From: Bimuria novae-zelandiae CBS 107.79
Lineage: Eukaryota > Ascomycota > Dothideomycetes > Pleosporales > Didymosphaeriaceae
DNA length: 64,000 nt
Assembly (NCBI GenBank): GCA_010015655.1
Contig: ML976717.1
Coordinates: 368,963-432,962 of the forward strand
Direction: 5' to 3'
Part shown: positions 11,391 to 24,834 of the stretch, in pieces
Layout: every line of letters begins with the position of its first letter
How positions within the stretch are numbered: the stretch's first letter is position 1
Notes under the pieces: model-generated
The model's database searches: none
Seen by the model: the letters and a program-made list of their open reading frames with translations, nothing else
What the model was told of the DNA's origin: nothing
Program-made: the position numbers and the translations under genes

Positions 11391-14300
11391 CCCTGCTTCT
11401 TTACTATGCCCCTATATCTACGCATACTACGGGCCTTATTATTAATATTTTTATTATTTAAAATAACTTACGACTTCTTCCTTATGGTTTTCTTTATTAT
11501 ATATATAATATTATTTTTTTTCCTATCCGCTCTCTTCTTCTTTTATACTTTATTACTATAATGGGTGTTAACTTAATTAACAAAATACTTTTAAACTTTT
11601 TTAAATTCTGCTCTATTTTATATTTCTGCTTATCTGGGGGCTCTCTATGGGGGTCGCTTATAGTGGGCTACTAAAATAGGTATTTCTTTATTTATTATTA
11701 CTTATATACTTACCTACCTATTTTTACTCTTCCTCTTCCTCTACTCTTCTTATCCTAAACACTCTTGTGATCCAACAAAACTCTGCAACTAAATTACTCG
11801 CCTAAATTATCTCTAACGCCTATATCTTACCTAAATACTCAACGATTATTCTACCTGGCCTATTATTAATTCCTAACCCCTTTAATCGCTTGAACTACCG
11901 TGCCTGTATCTCTGTTAACTCCATCGCAATCCCAAATACACTACCTATTAATACCCCATAGTACTAACACTCTCCTCCCTGCGATGTCTAAAATTAACTA
12001 GCTTTATTATCCTCCCATGTAATATAAATTACCTACGGTAACCTGCACTAAAAACATGCCGCGTATATATTATACTAAATGCTCTTCTCTATATCCTAAA
12101 TAATCTTTTTTACTACACTACTATCCTGCTACTAATAATCCCGAATATTATGCCTACTATCCTCTCCTTATTATTTGCAAATCCCGCAACGTCTAGCCTA
12201 CTACTCTAACTATTACTATACCTATTCTATATTGCTAAACTCTTACTATTGTGCCTGCATCCACGTCTACTACGGGCCTTATTACTATTACTTTTATTAC
12301 TTAAACACGACTTAATACTCTTTCCTTCTTCTCTCCTCTTCCTCCCGTGTTATATTATCTCTCTCTTTTTTACTTCCTCCTTTATCTTCCCTCTTACTAT
12401 TAATCTCTATATCTAACTTTGCCTTATTTTCTTAACCCCCTCTATACACGTTGCACTTCTCTTTACCCTCCTCGCACCCTACACGCGCTCTATCTGGCCA
12501 GTCTAAATACTTATTTAATATTACCCTCCTATACCTCGCTATGTTATTTATGCCGTTTATAAACGACCGCACGCGGGCTTGCTAAACCTTATCTACCTTA
12601 TCCTTTACCTGCCACTAACCCCCTTCGTGTGTAATTACTACTACCTTACTACGCTATCTATCTTGTCCCGCACACCTACTCTCCTATACGAAATCCAATA
12701 ACGTAAACGGCCAATTTATATAAATAATGCATTAGATATTAATAATATCTACGCCTATCCCTAACGCGCTAGTTATAATAATTATATCTTACTTTCTAAC
12801 TATAAATACCTCTAATATATAATCCTTATTAACGGCGTTAGAATAATACGCTTCGCATCCTACTCGCTGTGCCAACTCTTATACCTTTACTTTATTATTA
12901 CTATAAATAATAATCTTACCCGTTATATACTTTTATCTCTTTTATTTTATAATCTACACGACTATCTCCTTTACTTCCTTCTTCTTTACGCTTCTACCCA
13001 CTTGGATTACGGTATACGCAATATTCGTACGTGCTATATTATTTTAGAATACCCTAACCTACTCTTACTCGAAATGCATACGTTAGAATAATTCCTCCTC
13101 TTCGCTTAGTAGTAATATTACTATTAATATAACTATCTACGTCTCGGCGCTGGCCAACTTGCCTAACTACTACATACTCTTGCGAAAATCATATTAACGG
13201 TTTAACACGATGTGATACTTATTAATTACAATATAATCTAACTACCTCGTTGACCGTAATTAGTTAATAAATAACGAAAACGGGTCCTTTACCGCGGACT
13301 TGGGCGTTACTATTATAATTACTACACTATCTAGCAGGCGGTAACTATCCCACTCCGCACACGATATACCTAACTCTCTACACCGCTATATTATGTCTCC
13401 GCGTAATGCCACTAACGGGACCACCACTACCGTTATACCACCCTACTTAACCTATACTAGTAATATAAACAACATGCTCTTGCCTACGCCTGTTGGTATA
13501 ATAGCAACCACGGGGCTCTTACTGGCTATAATTACCTCGATCGCTTCTTTCTGCACGCTATAAAACTTAGCCTACTTACCTGCCATCTACTTTAACTACG
13601 CCATTATATCTATATCCCGCATATAGGCCTATTAGTTATATCATGCCTCGTTGGCCTCTTTCTTAAATAGCGCTTATTTTCGCTTCTTGCATACCTGCGT
13701 CTCTTTAAATCCTAAAAATTAATGCTAATCTATGCTTAATATCTAAAACTATATCCGTTTATTGGCCACTGCCCCTAACATCTCTATTAATCCGCGGGTA
13801 TATATTATTCCTGCTATATACGGCGTGTATCTGGCTTATAAATTAGTAATAATCGCCGCCTTATTCTCGCTATTAAACACTTTATTCTTATTGCCTTTAT
13901 TAGTTTAAAACGCGGCCGACTTGCGCAAAAACCTTCGACTAATCCTAATAGTAATCTTACGGTATATGGTAATTATTAATTCCTATCCTAGCCTAATCCG
14001 GCTCTCGTGCTTTAATACCTCTTATAATTAATCACTAGTCTATTTACGTCCCTTTGGGTTAGCTGGCTATATATAGGACGATATCGTGTCTTACTACTAC
14101 ATAACGGCCTTTAACTACTATTAAAATAGTAACGCCAACTATATATACTATACAACTAATTTACTAACCTCGCGCGGTAAATAATAGTAAATAATCTTAA
14201 TATCGCCGCTTACTACATAACCCTTATAATATCGTGTTATAAACATAACTATACTATTCTTAATAAACATGTTCTAGTACTCCCCCTTTACGGTGTTACT

Positions 14301-16235
14301 ATGCTATATGCTTATAATCTCGGGCCCTCTATTAAGTTATTCGCCTATCTAATACGTTAATACAATTAACTTCTTACGAAATACTACGACACGGTTTATA
14401 TATTACTCTACTTCCTGTTAATTAATACCGCTCTGCGACGCGGGCTTAATAAATTAGTCTTATAACTACGAGTTCTACACGATGCGATCTAATAACCACT
14501 TTTATCTATTAATAGGTAAACGCGTTCGCTTATCTTACAAAAAATTCTAATTAGGTTACTTATTTATTAAATTATCTTATAACTACTTCCACAGGATGCT
14601 AGGCACGGGTTCGGGGTAATAGTCTCTAAATAATAATTTATTAGTTAATAACTATCGTGCTTTTACCGCCAATCCGTGCACTATGCTGTAGAACTACGCC
14701 ATGTTAAACTAGATATCTTTATATAATAACTTATCGCATTTGGCCTACTCGACGTGACCGTGTGCGGTGGTGTTGTAATAAACCTTTAACCTATATATCC
14801 GTAAATCTAATATTTATTATATTAGTCCGTGACTGCCTCGCACTATAAATTAGTCTATTATGTCTTATATAAACTATAAATATCCTTTCTAGGGGGTTCT
14901 CGTATTATTACTATTACTACTGCTGCCGCTACCGCTGCCGCTATTACTATTACTACCATATCCCTTATTATTGGGTGGCGATATCTCCAATGCCTTCTAC
15001 ACTACTATAAAACAGGCTACCTTAATCACGGCTAATAAAATTTATAAATATTAATTAGGCCCTTTTTATCCACTCTTATGTACGCCTAACACTACTAATG
15101 CACACACTAATAAGTTATCGTACTTTTAGTAGGTAATAGAATAGTCTAATAATGTAATATAAAACTATAAACACGCCTACTAAATAGAGAATAATATAGG
15201 TTTTTTTTTTATTTCTTTTATTTCTTCTTCTCCCTTTCTTTCTTCCTTATCTTATTCTTATTCTTATTCTTCCCCTTCTTCTTCCTTGTCTACTTTTATT
15301 CTGTTAATTCCTTTATCCTTCTTGTCCTTTCTACTAGCTACCCGCACGAATACATCCTACGCCTATTTTTACTCGCGCGTAAAATAGTACTTTAGGCTCT
15401 CTTATATATACTCCTGCTAGGTGCGTGCGAAAAATATTAATATTTACTACCATGGCTAGACGTGCTTAATAATCAACGCCTTGTCTATATATAATTATAA
15501 TAGCTAGAATAATGTCTAATGCTTCTTCGTGCGAATAGCCTTTAACCGCATAAATACGCTAATATAATAAATAACTAACTTCTGGCTATATCGTGCCAAT
15601 CTATCTATGGCTGCCTACATTACTACCTCCGCGGGGTTAGGCAGGTTATTATTAGCCACGGGCTACTTAATGCACGCTAATAAATTAGGCCTCTATAATC
15701 CCTTTAAATATAGTATCTACTAGGTTCGCTTTAACTATAGGTTAACCTTATCTTACTCGCTATCCTAAATTATATTATAAGTAGTATCCTGCACGCGCGT
15801 CTATGCTTCCTTTATCTCTTAGTGTAATTACTACCATGCCGTCTCTTTGTTAGCGGGCACCGTATTAGCCTTGTTTAACATCTTAAAATACTACGAACCA
15901 GGGCCCTATACTAATAATTACTAGTAATGAACGGCCTTACACGCCTGTTTAATGCGTTATTAAATTTTCTTCTCTACTACTAGGCTTAAACGTCCCTTTT
16001 TCCGCCCTATAGACTAACTATAGACAATTCGCTAGTGTTTCTGTACTAACTTACTACTCCTAAATACTTATTGGCACTTTTCTAGTTCTAATTAATATAA
16101 TAATCTATTTATAAACACGGGCAACTCAGGAATGGGGCAAATTACTATATTAGGTATCTTAACTTCGCTAGCATACTATGCTAATCTACCCTAACTATTT
16201 ACTTTTTCTATAACGAACTAGTTATTCTAATTATA
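11391..16235 (-). pseudogene. Telomere-linked RecQ helicase (TLH) fossil, near full length
   Basis: Minus-strand reading from about 16190 gives an OrsD-like (PF12013) zinc-finger region: CPIPELPVFINRLLY, FRSSKLVQKH, then GPGSQYFKML. Near 13520-13380 is the helicase core: Walker A IIPTGVGKSMLFILL, motif Ia TVVVVPLVALRGDII, then IIIVTPKSAV. YIVINKYHIVLN stands where the RecQ DECH box should be (Asp, Glu and Cys lost). The helicase C-terminal domain lies near 12700-12960. The product would have been a subtelomeric RecQ-type DNA helicase. Stops are abundant. A block around tactacgggccttatta is duplicated near 11430 and 12265, suggesting a nested or tandem partial copy at the 3' end. Confidence 0.82.
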
Positions 16236-16305
16236 TAATTTTTTATAACCCTAATTTTATAAATTTTATTTTTTATAATCTTAACACTCTAATTTCTTAA
16301 CCCTA

Positions 16306-16385
16306 ATTTTATATAACCCTAACCCTAATATATAATCCTAACCCTAATATATAATCCTAACCCTAATATATAATCCTAACCCTAA
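16306..16385. repeat. 19-bp tandem repeat containing CCCTAA (interstitial telomeric)
   Basis: Four copies of about 19 bp (aatcctaaccctaatatat) lie just 5' of the minus-strand TLH fossil. In the sense of that gene they read TTAGGG, as do the short TTAGGG clusters in the leaders of the right-hand TLH units. This suggests a conserved leader feature. Confidence 0.82.
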
Positions 16386-16399
16386 TTATATCTATAATA

Positions 16400-18590
16400 C
16401 TAACTCTTTATATATTTATAATTTTAATTTTATAATTTTTATTATCTCTAGCTCTTTAATATTTTAATATTTTAATTTTTTTCTTACTTATAATCCCTAA
16501 TGCTTAATACTCTTATTTTTGTAACTATTTATATTATTAATTATAATTGTAATATTCCTTGTTTACCTTATTATTAAAATTTAATTTAATTTAATTTAAT
16601 TTAAAATTCCCTTTACTTTACTACTTATACTTTATACGTTAATTTTTCTAATATATAAATATACTTTTATTTTATTATTTACTTATTATACTTATTACTA
16701 CTATATTTAATATTACTATTTTTTAATTTCTTCCTTTTTTTATACTATTTTAAAAATATTTTTATAATAAACTACTAATTTTTCTAATATATACTATACT
16801 ATATAACTTTTTCTTTTCTTTTTTAATAACCTTTTTTATAAAACTATAAATTTCTTTTTCTCTTCTTATTATAATATCTCTATTATATTCTATATTTTTT
16901 AACATAATTCTCTATTTTGGTTTATTTTCTTTTTACTACTTTATTATTATATTCTTTTTTTTTAATATTACTATTATTTATTTACTTTTTCTTATGTACT
17001 ATTTATTATTTTCTTATTATAATTTTATTAAAATATATTTTTTCTTAACCCTTATTTTATTTTACGCTCTTTATTTATAAATTTTTTTCTTATCTATTTT
17101 TAGCTATTACTCTACATTTATAAATAAATTACTAGTTATTTATTTTCTATTTAACTTTGTTTTATATTTTATAACGTATTACTATTTTCTTATATTAATC
17201 CTACCTCTTTTTTTTATTTAATTAATACTTAATTTATTTTTTAATCCTATATTTTTTTATTTTTTATTTTATAATTATATTTATTATATTTTTACTTACG
17301 TACTCTTTCTCTTCCCCTTTACTATTTTGTTTCATTTACTTTTGTTTTTAATATTATTATTATTATAAATTAATTAATTTTTATTTTTTTTTATAAAATT
17401 TTCTTTTATTACCTTATATTTAAATATAAAAAACTTCTTTCCCTTTCACCTTTCTTATATTATTAACTATATTTTATTACTCTTTTATAACTTCTTATTT
17501 TATAAATATACCTATAATATATAACTTTACTATTTTTAACACTATTTTTTACTACTATTTATTTTTATTTTTATTTTTATTATACTTTAATACGTAATAT
17601 TTTTAAATATTTTATAATCCTTCCGCTTTTATTTTTTTAACTATAACTCTTTATATTCTTTTAACCCTAATCCTTTAAATTCTTTTAATTCTAACTTGTT
17701 GAATTCTTTTAACCCTAACTCTTTACATTCTTATCACCCTAACTCTTTACATTCTTATAACCCTAACCCTTTAAATTCTTTTTACTCTAACCCTTTTAAT
17801 TCTTTTAATCCTAATTTATAATTCTTATAACTTAAACGCTTTAAATTCTAATAATACCTAATTTTTTAATTATATATATTTCTAGCCTTATAATTTCTTA
17901 TAACCTTAACTATTAATTAATTATGTTATTCTTTTTTTTTAAATAAACATTTAATTTATTTAAATTTATATACCTATTTTATTTTTATTACTATTTTTAT
18001 ACTATACCCTTATTTTCCTTATATATATTTCCCCTTTTATTTATATATTTATTTTACGTACTTATTATTATTGTCTTTTATATTACTCTTTCTTTCTAAA
18101 CTTTTATTTTTTATATAATTTTTTTATATAATTTTTTATTATTATTCCTTACTTCTTTCTACGTTTATATTGTAATATTATTTTATACTCCTTGCTCTCA
18201 TTTTTTTTTTACCTTTTTATATAAACTTTATTAAATTTTTTCTTTATTTAAATTTTCTTTTTGTAATACTTTACCTTTATTATTATACTATTATTTTAAT
18301 TATATATCCTTCTTATTATTTTCAACTATAAACCTATTTATTTTATTAATAACCTATTATTTTTACTATATTACTATTTTACTATTTACTTTATTTATAA
18401 ATTAATTATTAATACTATATATATATTTTTTTCTTATATCTCATATCTTTTTTTTCTTTTTTCTATTCTATATAATATTATTTATTTTACCTCCCTACTT
18501 TTTTCTTTTTCTTTTACTATTTATTTTACTGTTATTTATTTATAACTTATTATTATTATAATACTTTTTTACTCTTTTTATTCTGTCTAC
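16400..18590. repeat. Second AT-rich block with pyrimidine bias on + strand
   Basis: Low-complexity T/C-rich + strand, like 9481-11390, separating the two minus-strand TLH fossils. No gene is visible. It includes homopolymer and ttaattta-type runs and the telomere-motif minisatellite at 17640-17850. Confidence 0.7.
17640..17850. repeat. ~25-bp minisatellite built on a telomere motif
   Basis: Seven or eight degenerate copies of a unit like ttcttataaccctaaccctt followed by taaa or taca. Each unit carries one CCCTAA-type motif. The repeat has a telomeric word embedded in a longer AT-rich period, so it is not a plain telomere tract. Confidence 0.72.
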
Positions 18591-19962
18591 TTTATACGAA
18601 ACTAAAAATACTTAGTCGGAATATATATATAAAACTAATAAACCTTATCTATTCTTCCTCCTATACGCCTACTCTCCTAATAATCGGGTAATCTAATAAA
18701 ACTCGGCCACTAAATAGTTACTTTCTACCGGATTAAACGCCTACTTTATCCCTAAATATTAAACTAACCTATTTATAGACGATCTATCAACACCTTCGCG
18801 TACTAATTAATTAACCTAATGGCTCCTAACGGAATCCTCGCTCCCATGCACGATCCCTATTAATCTAGCTACTAAAACGCCATAATACTAGTATTTGCCG
18901 CCTACTACTTGCTAATAACGCCCCCGTTCGTTCTCCTCCTATTAATGGCATATCTCCTGCGGTACCCCGCACTAAAAATAATCCAAATATAGCTTAAACT
19001 AGATTTACTACTCTATTTTCTTAATTATCTCCTTTACTACCTGGCTCTTTACCTACTAATATCGCTAAATATCGTGTGCGCTCTATCTATCGCCCGTACC
19101 TTTATATATTCTATACTAATTTACCTACTACGCTAACTAACTACGTAATTATTTTATACTAGCGTACGCCTCCTGCTAGTCCTGTATAAACCTCTACTAT
19201 AGACTCCGTCGTGTCTACTCTTACTACTAGAACATACGCTATATTACTTCTCTTTTTACCTCTTTCTTTCTCTCTCTTTCTCTTTTCCTCTCTTTCTTCC
19301 TCTCCCTCTCCCTCTCCCTCTCTCTCTACTTTAACTACGTTTATCTCTTCTCTATTACTACTATTCTTGCTACTACTCCCCTTACTCTCCTCCTCTTCCG
19401 TCTTCTTGCTTTTTTATAAATATTATATTTCTCTTTCCCCTTTTTACACCCTACCCGCTCTGCTTCTTTATAATTTAAATATCTACCTAATACTACCTGC
19501 CTACACGTTACCGCCTCGCCTTCTCCTGCCAACGCTTATACTAATACATGCTCCTTCTCCTCCTGCTTGTCTTTGGCCGCTCGCTAGGCCCCTTTTTATA
19601 TAATTATAACCGCCTTGCTTCGTGCCCTATTTTATTCTACCCGGCCGCTCTCCTGCGCGTAATCTAACATGGAAAATAGCTAATTAATATAGATAATATA
19701 CTAGATATTAGGAATATTAACGCCTATACCTAACGCGCTTATAGTAATAATTACCTACCCTTTATTAGACGTAAAATTCTCTAATATACTTGCCTTGCTA
19801 ATGGCATCGTAGTAATACGCATGGCACCCTAATTCCTACGCTAACGCCTTAACCTTACGCACTAAATTACTATATATTACTACCTTACCTTACCTATACT
19901 TACGTAACTTTTACTGCACTATACCTAATACTATCCCCTCTATCTCCTACTTCTTCGCAGTG
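18591..19962 (-). pseudogene. TLH helicase fossil, C-terminal half only
   Basis: Minus-strand translation near 19870-19640 gives NLVRKVKALA, ELGCHAYYYDA, then SALGIGVNIPNI and LFSMLDYAQESGR. These are motifs IV-VI of the RecQ C-terminal helicase domain. The same segment aligns by eye with 12700-12960 of the other minus-strand fossil, and 18650-18960 aligns with 11760-12000. The N-terminal half is missing, because the sequence stops at the left end of the hAT element. Not functional. Confidence 0.8.
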
Positions 19963-19969
19963 TTTTTTA

Positions 19970-22900
19970 TAGATGGATTTCTTCTGTGATCCATCCAATC
20001 CATCCACTCCGGGTAGACTGGATTTACTCCATAGAGAATATAAAATCGTAATGCCTTCGTCTGATTGGCTGCTTTTGTGCAGCACCGTAGTTTCATGTGG
20101 TTTCGAATGGACAGGGGTTAATGTGGGGCATCAGATCTCAACGTTAGTCCATTATAGTGATTACCCTTAGCCATCCCATTTGTACGTACTTATATTGATT
20201 TTAGAAGTTTTCTATTAAAATAAGAACTAGATGTATATAAATACGCCCAAATACGCCCTCTTCTCTGCTTGTTAGCTAATTATTAAGTAGCCAGCTCTCG
20301 TTAGTGCCCTTATTGTCACTTTTCGTCCCATCTACGTTGTTTGAGATTTTCGAGGATAATGACGCCCTAGAGGTGCTTACTAAAGTGGACAGTAAGCAGG
20401 TGCCTATAGAGCTTTAGGTTACTAATAGGGATAGTGAGGTCATACATGCCGAACCAAAGAGCGGCTTTTAAGCCCCGTATAACTACTCCTTTATTAATTA
20501 GTCGTTAAAGTGGCTAGAGGGTCTCCATTAATTACAACGCCCTTACTAAATAACTACTTAGTGGTGGAAATACAGAGTTCCTCTGTCCGGGGGGGAACTT
20601 GAAAGCCTCTGGTTTTTATATTAGGCTTACTATATATTAGGCAAAAGGAAGTGCCTATATAAAGTAAGCTAGGGCAGTAAGTCCGTATTAAGCCATTTTA
20701 AGAGCCTTTATCTAAATACTTTCCTAGAGGAGACAGCCATTAGTATTATAACGTTTAATAACACTATAACGCTTAACCTGCTGGATAGAACAGATCCCAA
20801 ATAACAAGAGGTATATAGTCAGATTATAGAGACCTTTCGGTTAGAAACACTTTAACGGGACATCCTCCAATAGGTGGTGCACGATAATATCCCATACAGG
20901 AAGCTTAATAGTGTATATTTTTAGAGAATCCTTAGCCGCATGTTCCCGTTCGTTAATTAAGGGGTAATACTATTTAGCACTACCGTCTTACGCTAGGTGC
21001 AGAAGGAGTATAAGGTTTATAAAAAGGATATAAAGATAGTGCTTAGTAAGGCTATTAGTAAAATCCACTTATTATTTAACCTTTGGACAAGCCGTAGGAA
21101 GAAGGCTTTAAATAGTGTTATAGCTTACTTTGTTAACGAGAATCTCCTGTGCCAAACCATACTTCTAGCCCTCTTGGAGATGGACGATACCCATAGTGGC
21201 AAGAACATAGCGACGTGTACCCTTAAGGTTATTAAGGACTACGGATTTAAGAAGAATATTGGCTACTTTATCCTTAATAATGCCTCTTTAAATAATATTA
21301 CCGCTAAGGTGTTATGCCTTAAGCTTAGTTTAAAACCTAGTCAACGACTCTCTTGTTCTAGTCACATCCTTAACCTTATAGCATAAGCTACACTGTTTGG
21401 CAGCGACTATAAGGTCTTTAAAAGGGAGGTTACCTCTGTTAGGGACTTTAAAGAGGAGGTTAGCCTTTAGAGAAAGAGGGGACTAGTTGGTATAGTATAT
21501 TTAATTAGCCTATAGATTAACAGAAGCCCAGGACGGGTTAAGCGCTTTAATTAAGTATAAAGCGATATGTGGAAAGAGGAAAATTAACAGTTCTAAGGCT
21601 CTACACTAATATATATGTTAATGCCAGGCAACGCCATAAGGTAAGTTTATTAAGATAACTCGCCCTTTAGCCCTCCCGCACACGCCCGTTAACCCTTTAG
21701 TAGCTACTAATAGGGTTGGCAAAAGCCTTTTTAATCCCCTAATTAGCGTCTTGTTTTTCGGCAACCTCGTTTTTAGCTAACCAACACTATAGATAGAACT
21801 CCACCTTTAATAAAGCTATACGATTTATACGCCTCCGTAACCCAATCGAGCACTTTCTAGATATAGAAGCTTTTTAATACAATAGTCTTGTCGCTAACAA
21901 GACGAAGAAACCACTCCACGAGAAACTAGATAACTTAGTTACCCGTGTAATATTCTAGAACCGTATGGGGAGCGACGACTAAGCTATACTTACTAAACTC
22001 GTGGAGTTGCTTAAACCAATTAAGGAGAGCACCAAAAGGCTTAAAGGAAGACTAGATAAGAATAGTAGCAAGGGTATTACTAAGGTGTACCCCCTAATAG
22101 CACTTATATTAAGTAATTTTAAGAAGCTAAAGGATTAATATTAGTACTCTACGACTCTAGATAGTAAGGCTTTCTAGGCGGTAATTAAACAAGGGTAGAG
22201 CAAGGCCAACTAATACTATATAAAACTTAATAACAGCCCGGTATACACGGTAGCTATTTTTCTAGACCCACGACTTAAACTTAAGTACCTATAAAAGGAG
22301 TGGACTGAGCAGGAGGCTGCCCGTTAGGTTAATAAGGTATAAAAGCTATAGGAGTTAGATTATCGCCATCTATCTCCGCCCAAGACGTTAACTAATGCCC
22401 TCTAAGAGACGTCTACAAACGTTTGGCTATATAAGAAGCGTAAATATAGCTCTATTGCCAACGCCCTTACTTAGTCCTACAGCTTTCCCCCTCCTGCCAA
22501 AGCTCTAGATAAGTTTGCTGTATATACAATAGACCTACGAGATACTAACAAGGACCTTATCCCCTTCTAGTACTAGAGATAAGTAGACATACGTGCAAAG
22601 TACCCTACGCTTTTTCTTATAGCTATTAACGTTCTAGCGATCCCTACCATAAGCTCTAAACTAGAGAGAATCTTTAGCCAAGCTAGTAACACCCTTACGG
22701 CCCGTTAAAATTAGCTCTCTAAACAATCTGTAGAGGCTGCCCTTTATTTATTAAGCTAGGCCAAATTAGGACTCATCCAAATAGGGCTGCACGTCGAGGA
22801 ACTTCGTGGAAGCCTAACCACTAAGGTAAATACCTTACTTAATAACCCTACCCAGGTATATAAGGACGACGACGTTAACAAGCTTTTTCGTAAGAGCTAG

Positions 22901-23198
22901 GAGGGGATACAGATTAGGAGTAATAGTAATAGTAGCCAGTAAAGCGTCAAATATATACTATAGCCTATAGTATAGAATTATATGTGATAGCTTTCAACTC
23001 TCTAAAAACACTTTTACTAACACTAAGCTCAACACTAAGGACCTCCGGGGACCTTAATATTAGAGTAATTTTAAGCTTTTTACTACGTTTAACCCTTTGC
23101 CTATATAAGTTAGTACTATAGATTGGTTGGTTTTAGTTTCTCTATGGATTTATCCAGTCTACCCGGAGCAAATGGATGGAGCTCTAATCCATCCATGT
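19970..23198 (+). mobile_element. hAT-family DNA transposon with ~60-bp TIRs, decayed
   Basis: Left end 19970-20038 and right end 23139-23198 are inverted copies sharing atggatggatt, ctccgggtagactggat and ccatagaga. Each end also contains short atccatcc palindromes. One transposase frame on the + strand lies between them. It separates a TLH fossil (left) from a copia fragment (right). I did not find a convincing 8-bp target duplication, which fits decay or a rearrangement at an edge. Confidence 0.85.
20290..22950 (+). pseudogene. hAT transposase fossil
   Basis: The best-preserved part is an open stretch at 20997-21386 with FNLWTSRRKKALNSVIAYFV, MDDTHSGKNIATCTLKVIKD and GYFILNNASLNNITAKVL. 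This is the catalytic core of fungal hAT proteins around the second conserved Asp; the usual DNAS reads NNAS, so an acidic residue is lost. The hAT C-terminal dimerisation region is at about 22590-22750: KYPTLFLIAINVLAIPTISS, LERIFSQAS and LSKQSVEAAL. TAG/TAA codons interrupt the frame repeatedly. An N-terminal BED-finger region is not clear. Confidence 0.83.
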
Positions 23199-23206
23199 AG
23201 TACACT

Positions 23207-24615
23207 AAAGGCTAGTAGTGCGAGGCGATTAATAGCGGCACCTTACCTCGCAAGAAACCTACGCCGTAATACTTATAGAACGATTATTCCGTATGCTTAT
23301 AGTAATTACAGCTCGTATTAACTTAGAGCTTATTTAACACGACGTTACCAACGCGTTTGTCCATGCAAAGCTGGATAGAGAAATCTATATAAGAATGCCT
23401 CGCGGCTACTCGCGAGCAGGCATAGTCCTTAAACTACACAAAGCACTATATAGACTGCGCATATCTCCACTACTCTAGTAAAGAGAGTTTACATTAACGC
23501 TCTGTGATATTAGCTTTAAAATAGTGCCCCACGAGCCATGCTGCCTTACTAAGGACGGCATTATTATATTCTTCTATATAGATAATCTTATTATTGCCTA
23601 TTAGAAGAATCACGAGCCTGTAGTAAAAGTAGCTATTAAAGAGATAAGAACTAAATTTACCCTTACTAGCAAGAAAGACCTGTAATAGTTTCTAGGAATT
23701 AAAATTATTAGGGACCGCTTAAATAAAAAGATCTGGCTTTTATAAGCATTATACGTCAACAAAATATCGCGCCTTATCGATCACCATGAGATTCGCCACA
23801 ATACCCCGATAGGTTTAATCGAATTACTCCTAAGAACAGGACTAGCTAGTAAGGGTAAGATTAATCGATACCAGCGTAAAGTTGGATCAATTCTCTATGC
23901 TATAGTTATAACTTAACTAGATATTACCTTTATAAGCTCTAGATTATCACGATTCTTATCTAACCTAAGTAAAGAGCACTAAGCAGCTACTAACCAAGTT
24001 CTCCTCTATCTTACTAATACTAAATTACTAGGTCTTTAGCTTGGGGGTGTAGATACTCTAGAAGTAGTAAGCGACGCATCCTTTACTAATAATACACTTA
24101 ATCGTAAGAGTTTATAAGGATACGTTATTAAATTATTTAGTGGCCTAATTACATGGAAAGCAAGCAAGCAAGATACAGTTACTACATTAATAATAGAGGC
24201 CAAACTTCTAGCGCTTTTATAAGTAGCTAAGGAGGCTATCTTTACTTTACGATTACTCTAGGAGCTCTAGATCACTGTGAGCAATTGCCTAATTATAATT
24301 AACTATAATAATTAACAGACTATTCGCCTTATTACTAAAGAAATCGCAAAGCTGCAGACCAAGCTCCGCCATGTAGATATCTACAATTATTAGCTAAGAC
24401 AAGAAGTCACACTTAGGATAATTAAGGTAGACTATTAACGCTTAGAGGACATAGTTGCAGATAGACTTACAAAGACCCTGCTAATAAATAAATAGAGCAA
24501 GTTTCTAAATAGGCTGGGACTTAAAAATATATTAGACAAGATTACTAATCAAGAGGTTACCCTGCAGGATCTACAGCAGAGGATAGAGGCCTTTAAGTTA
24601 GAATAATGGACAGAT
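23207..24615 (+). pseudogene. Ty1/copia pol 3' fragment (reverse transcriptase to RNase H)
   Basis: It begins within the RT (VRGD, then HDVTNAFVHAKLDREIYIRM and LKLHKALY), carrying the first RT Asp. The YxDD box reads FYIDNLIIAY, with Asp-Asp changed to Asp-Asn. Next come FLGIKIIRDR, GSILYAI and the RNase H domain SDASFTNNTLNRKSL, TWKASKQ and EAKLLALL. Everything upstream of the RT is missing at the hAT right end, so it is a truncated, dead element. Polypurine tract and LTR follow at 24651. Confidence 0.88.
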
Positions 24616-24650
24616 GAATAATGCGAAGGTCCAGCTTAAGGATAAGCCCA

Positions 24651-24827
24651 AGCTGAGGGGGTGTGTCCGATTATATAGCCTCTATCTATTGTGGATATAA
24701 GGCTGGAGCACTCTCTCTTTTATACTATTCTAAATAGGGCTAGCGCTGCAGCGGTACTTATTTGGAGCCTCGCACACATCTGCATTCCAGGAACACAGAA
24801 CACGAACATGATTAATCAATCATCACA
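24651..24827 (+). repeat. Polypurine tract and 3' LTR of the copia fragment
   Basis: The purine tract agctgaggggg (24651-24661) is followed at once by tgtgtccgattat. This is the expected junction of PPT and LTR start (TG). A likely CA end lies in aatcatcaca at 24827, giving a short LTR of about 166 bp. The partner LTR is absent because the element is 5'-truncated. Confidence 0.6.
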
Positions 24828-24834
24828 TCCATCA

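Noticed and set aside
19211..19603. 130-codon hydrophobic Leu/Ser-rich + frame resembling a membrane protein
   Set aside because: It is the antisense of an acidic/purine-rich stretch in a minus-strand helicase fossil; the Leu/Ser pattern comes from CT-rich sequence.
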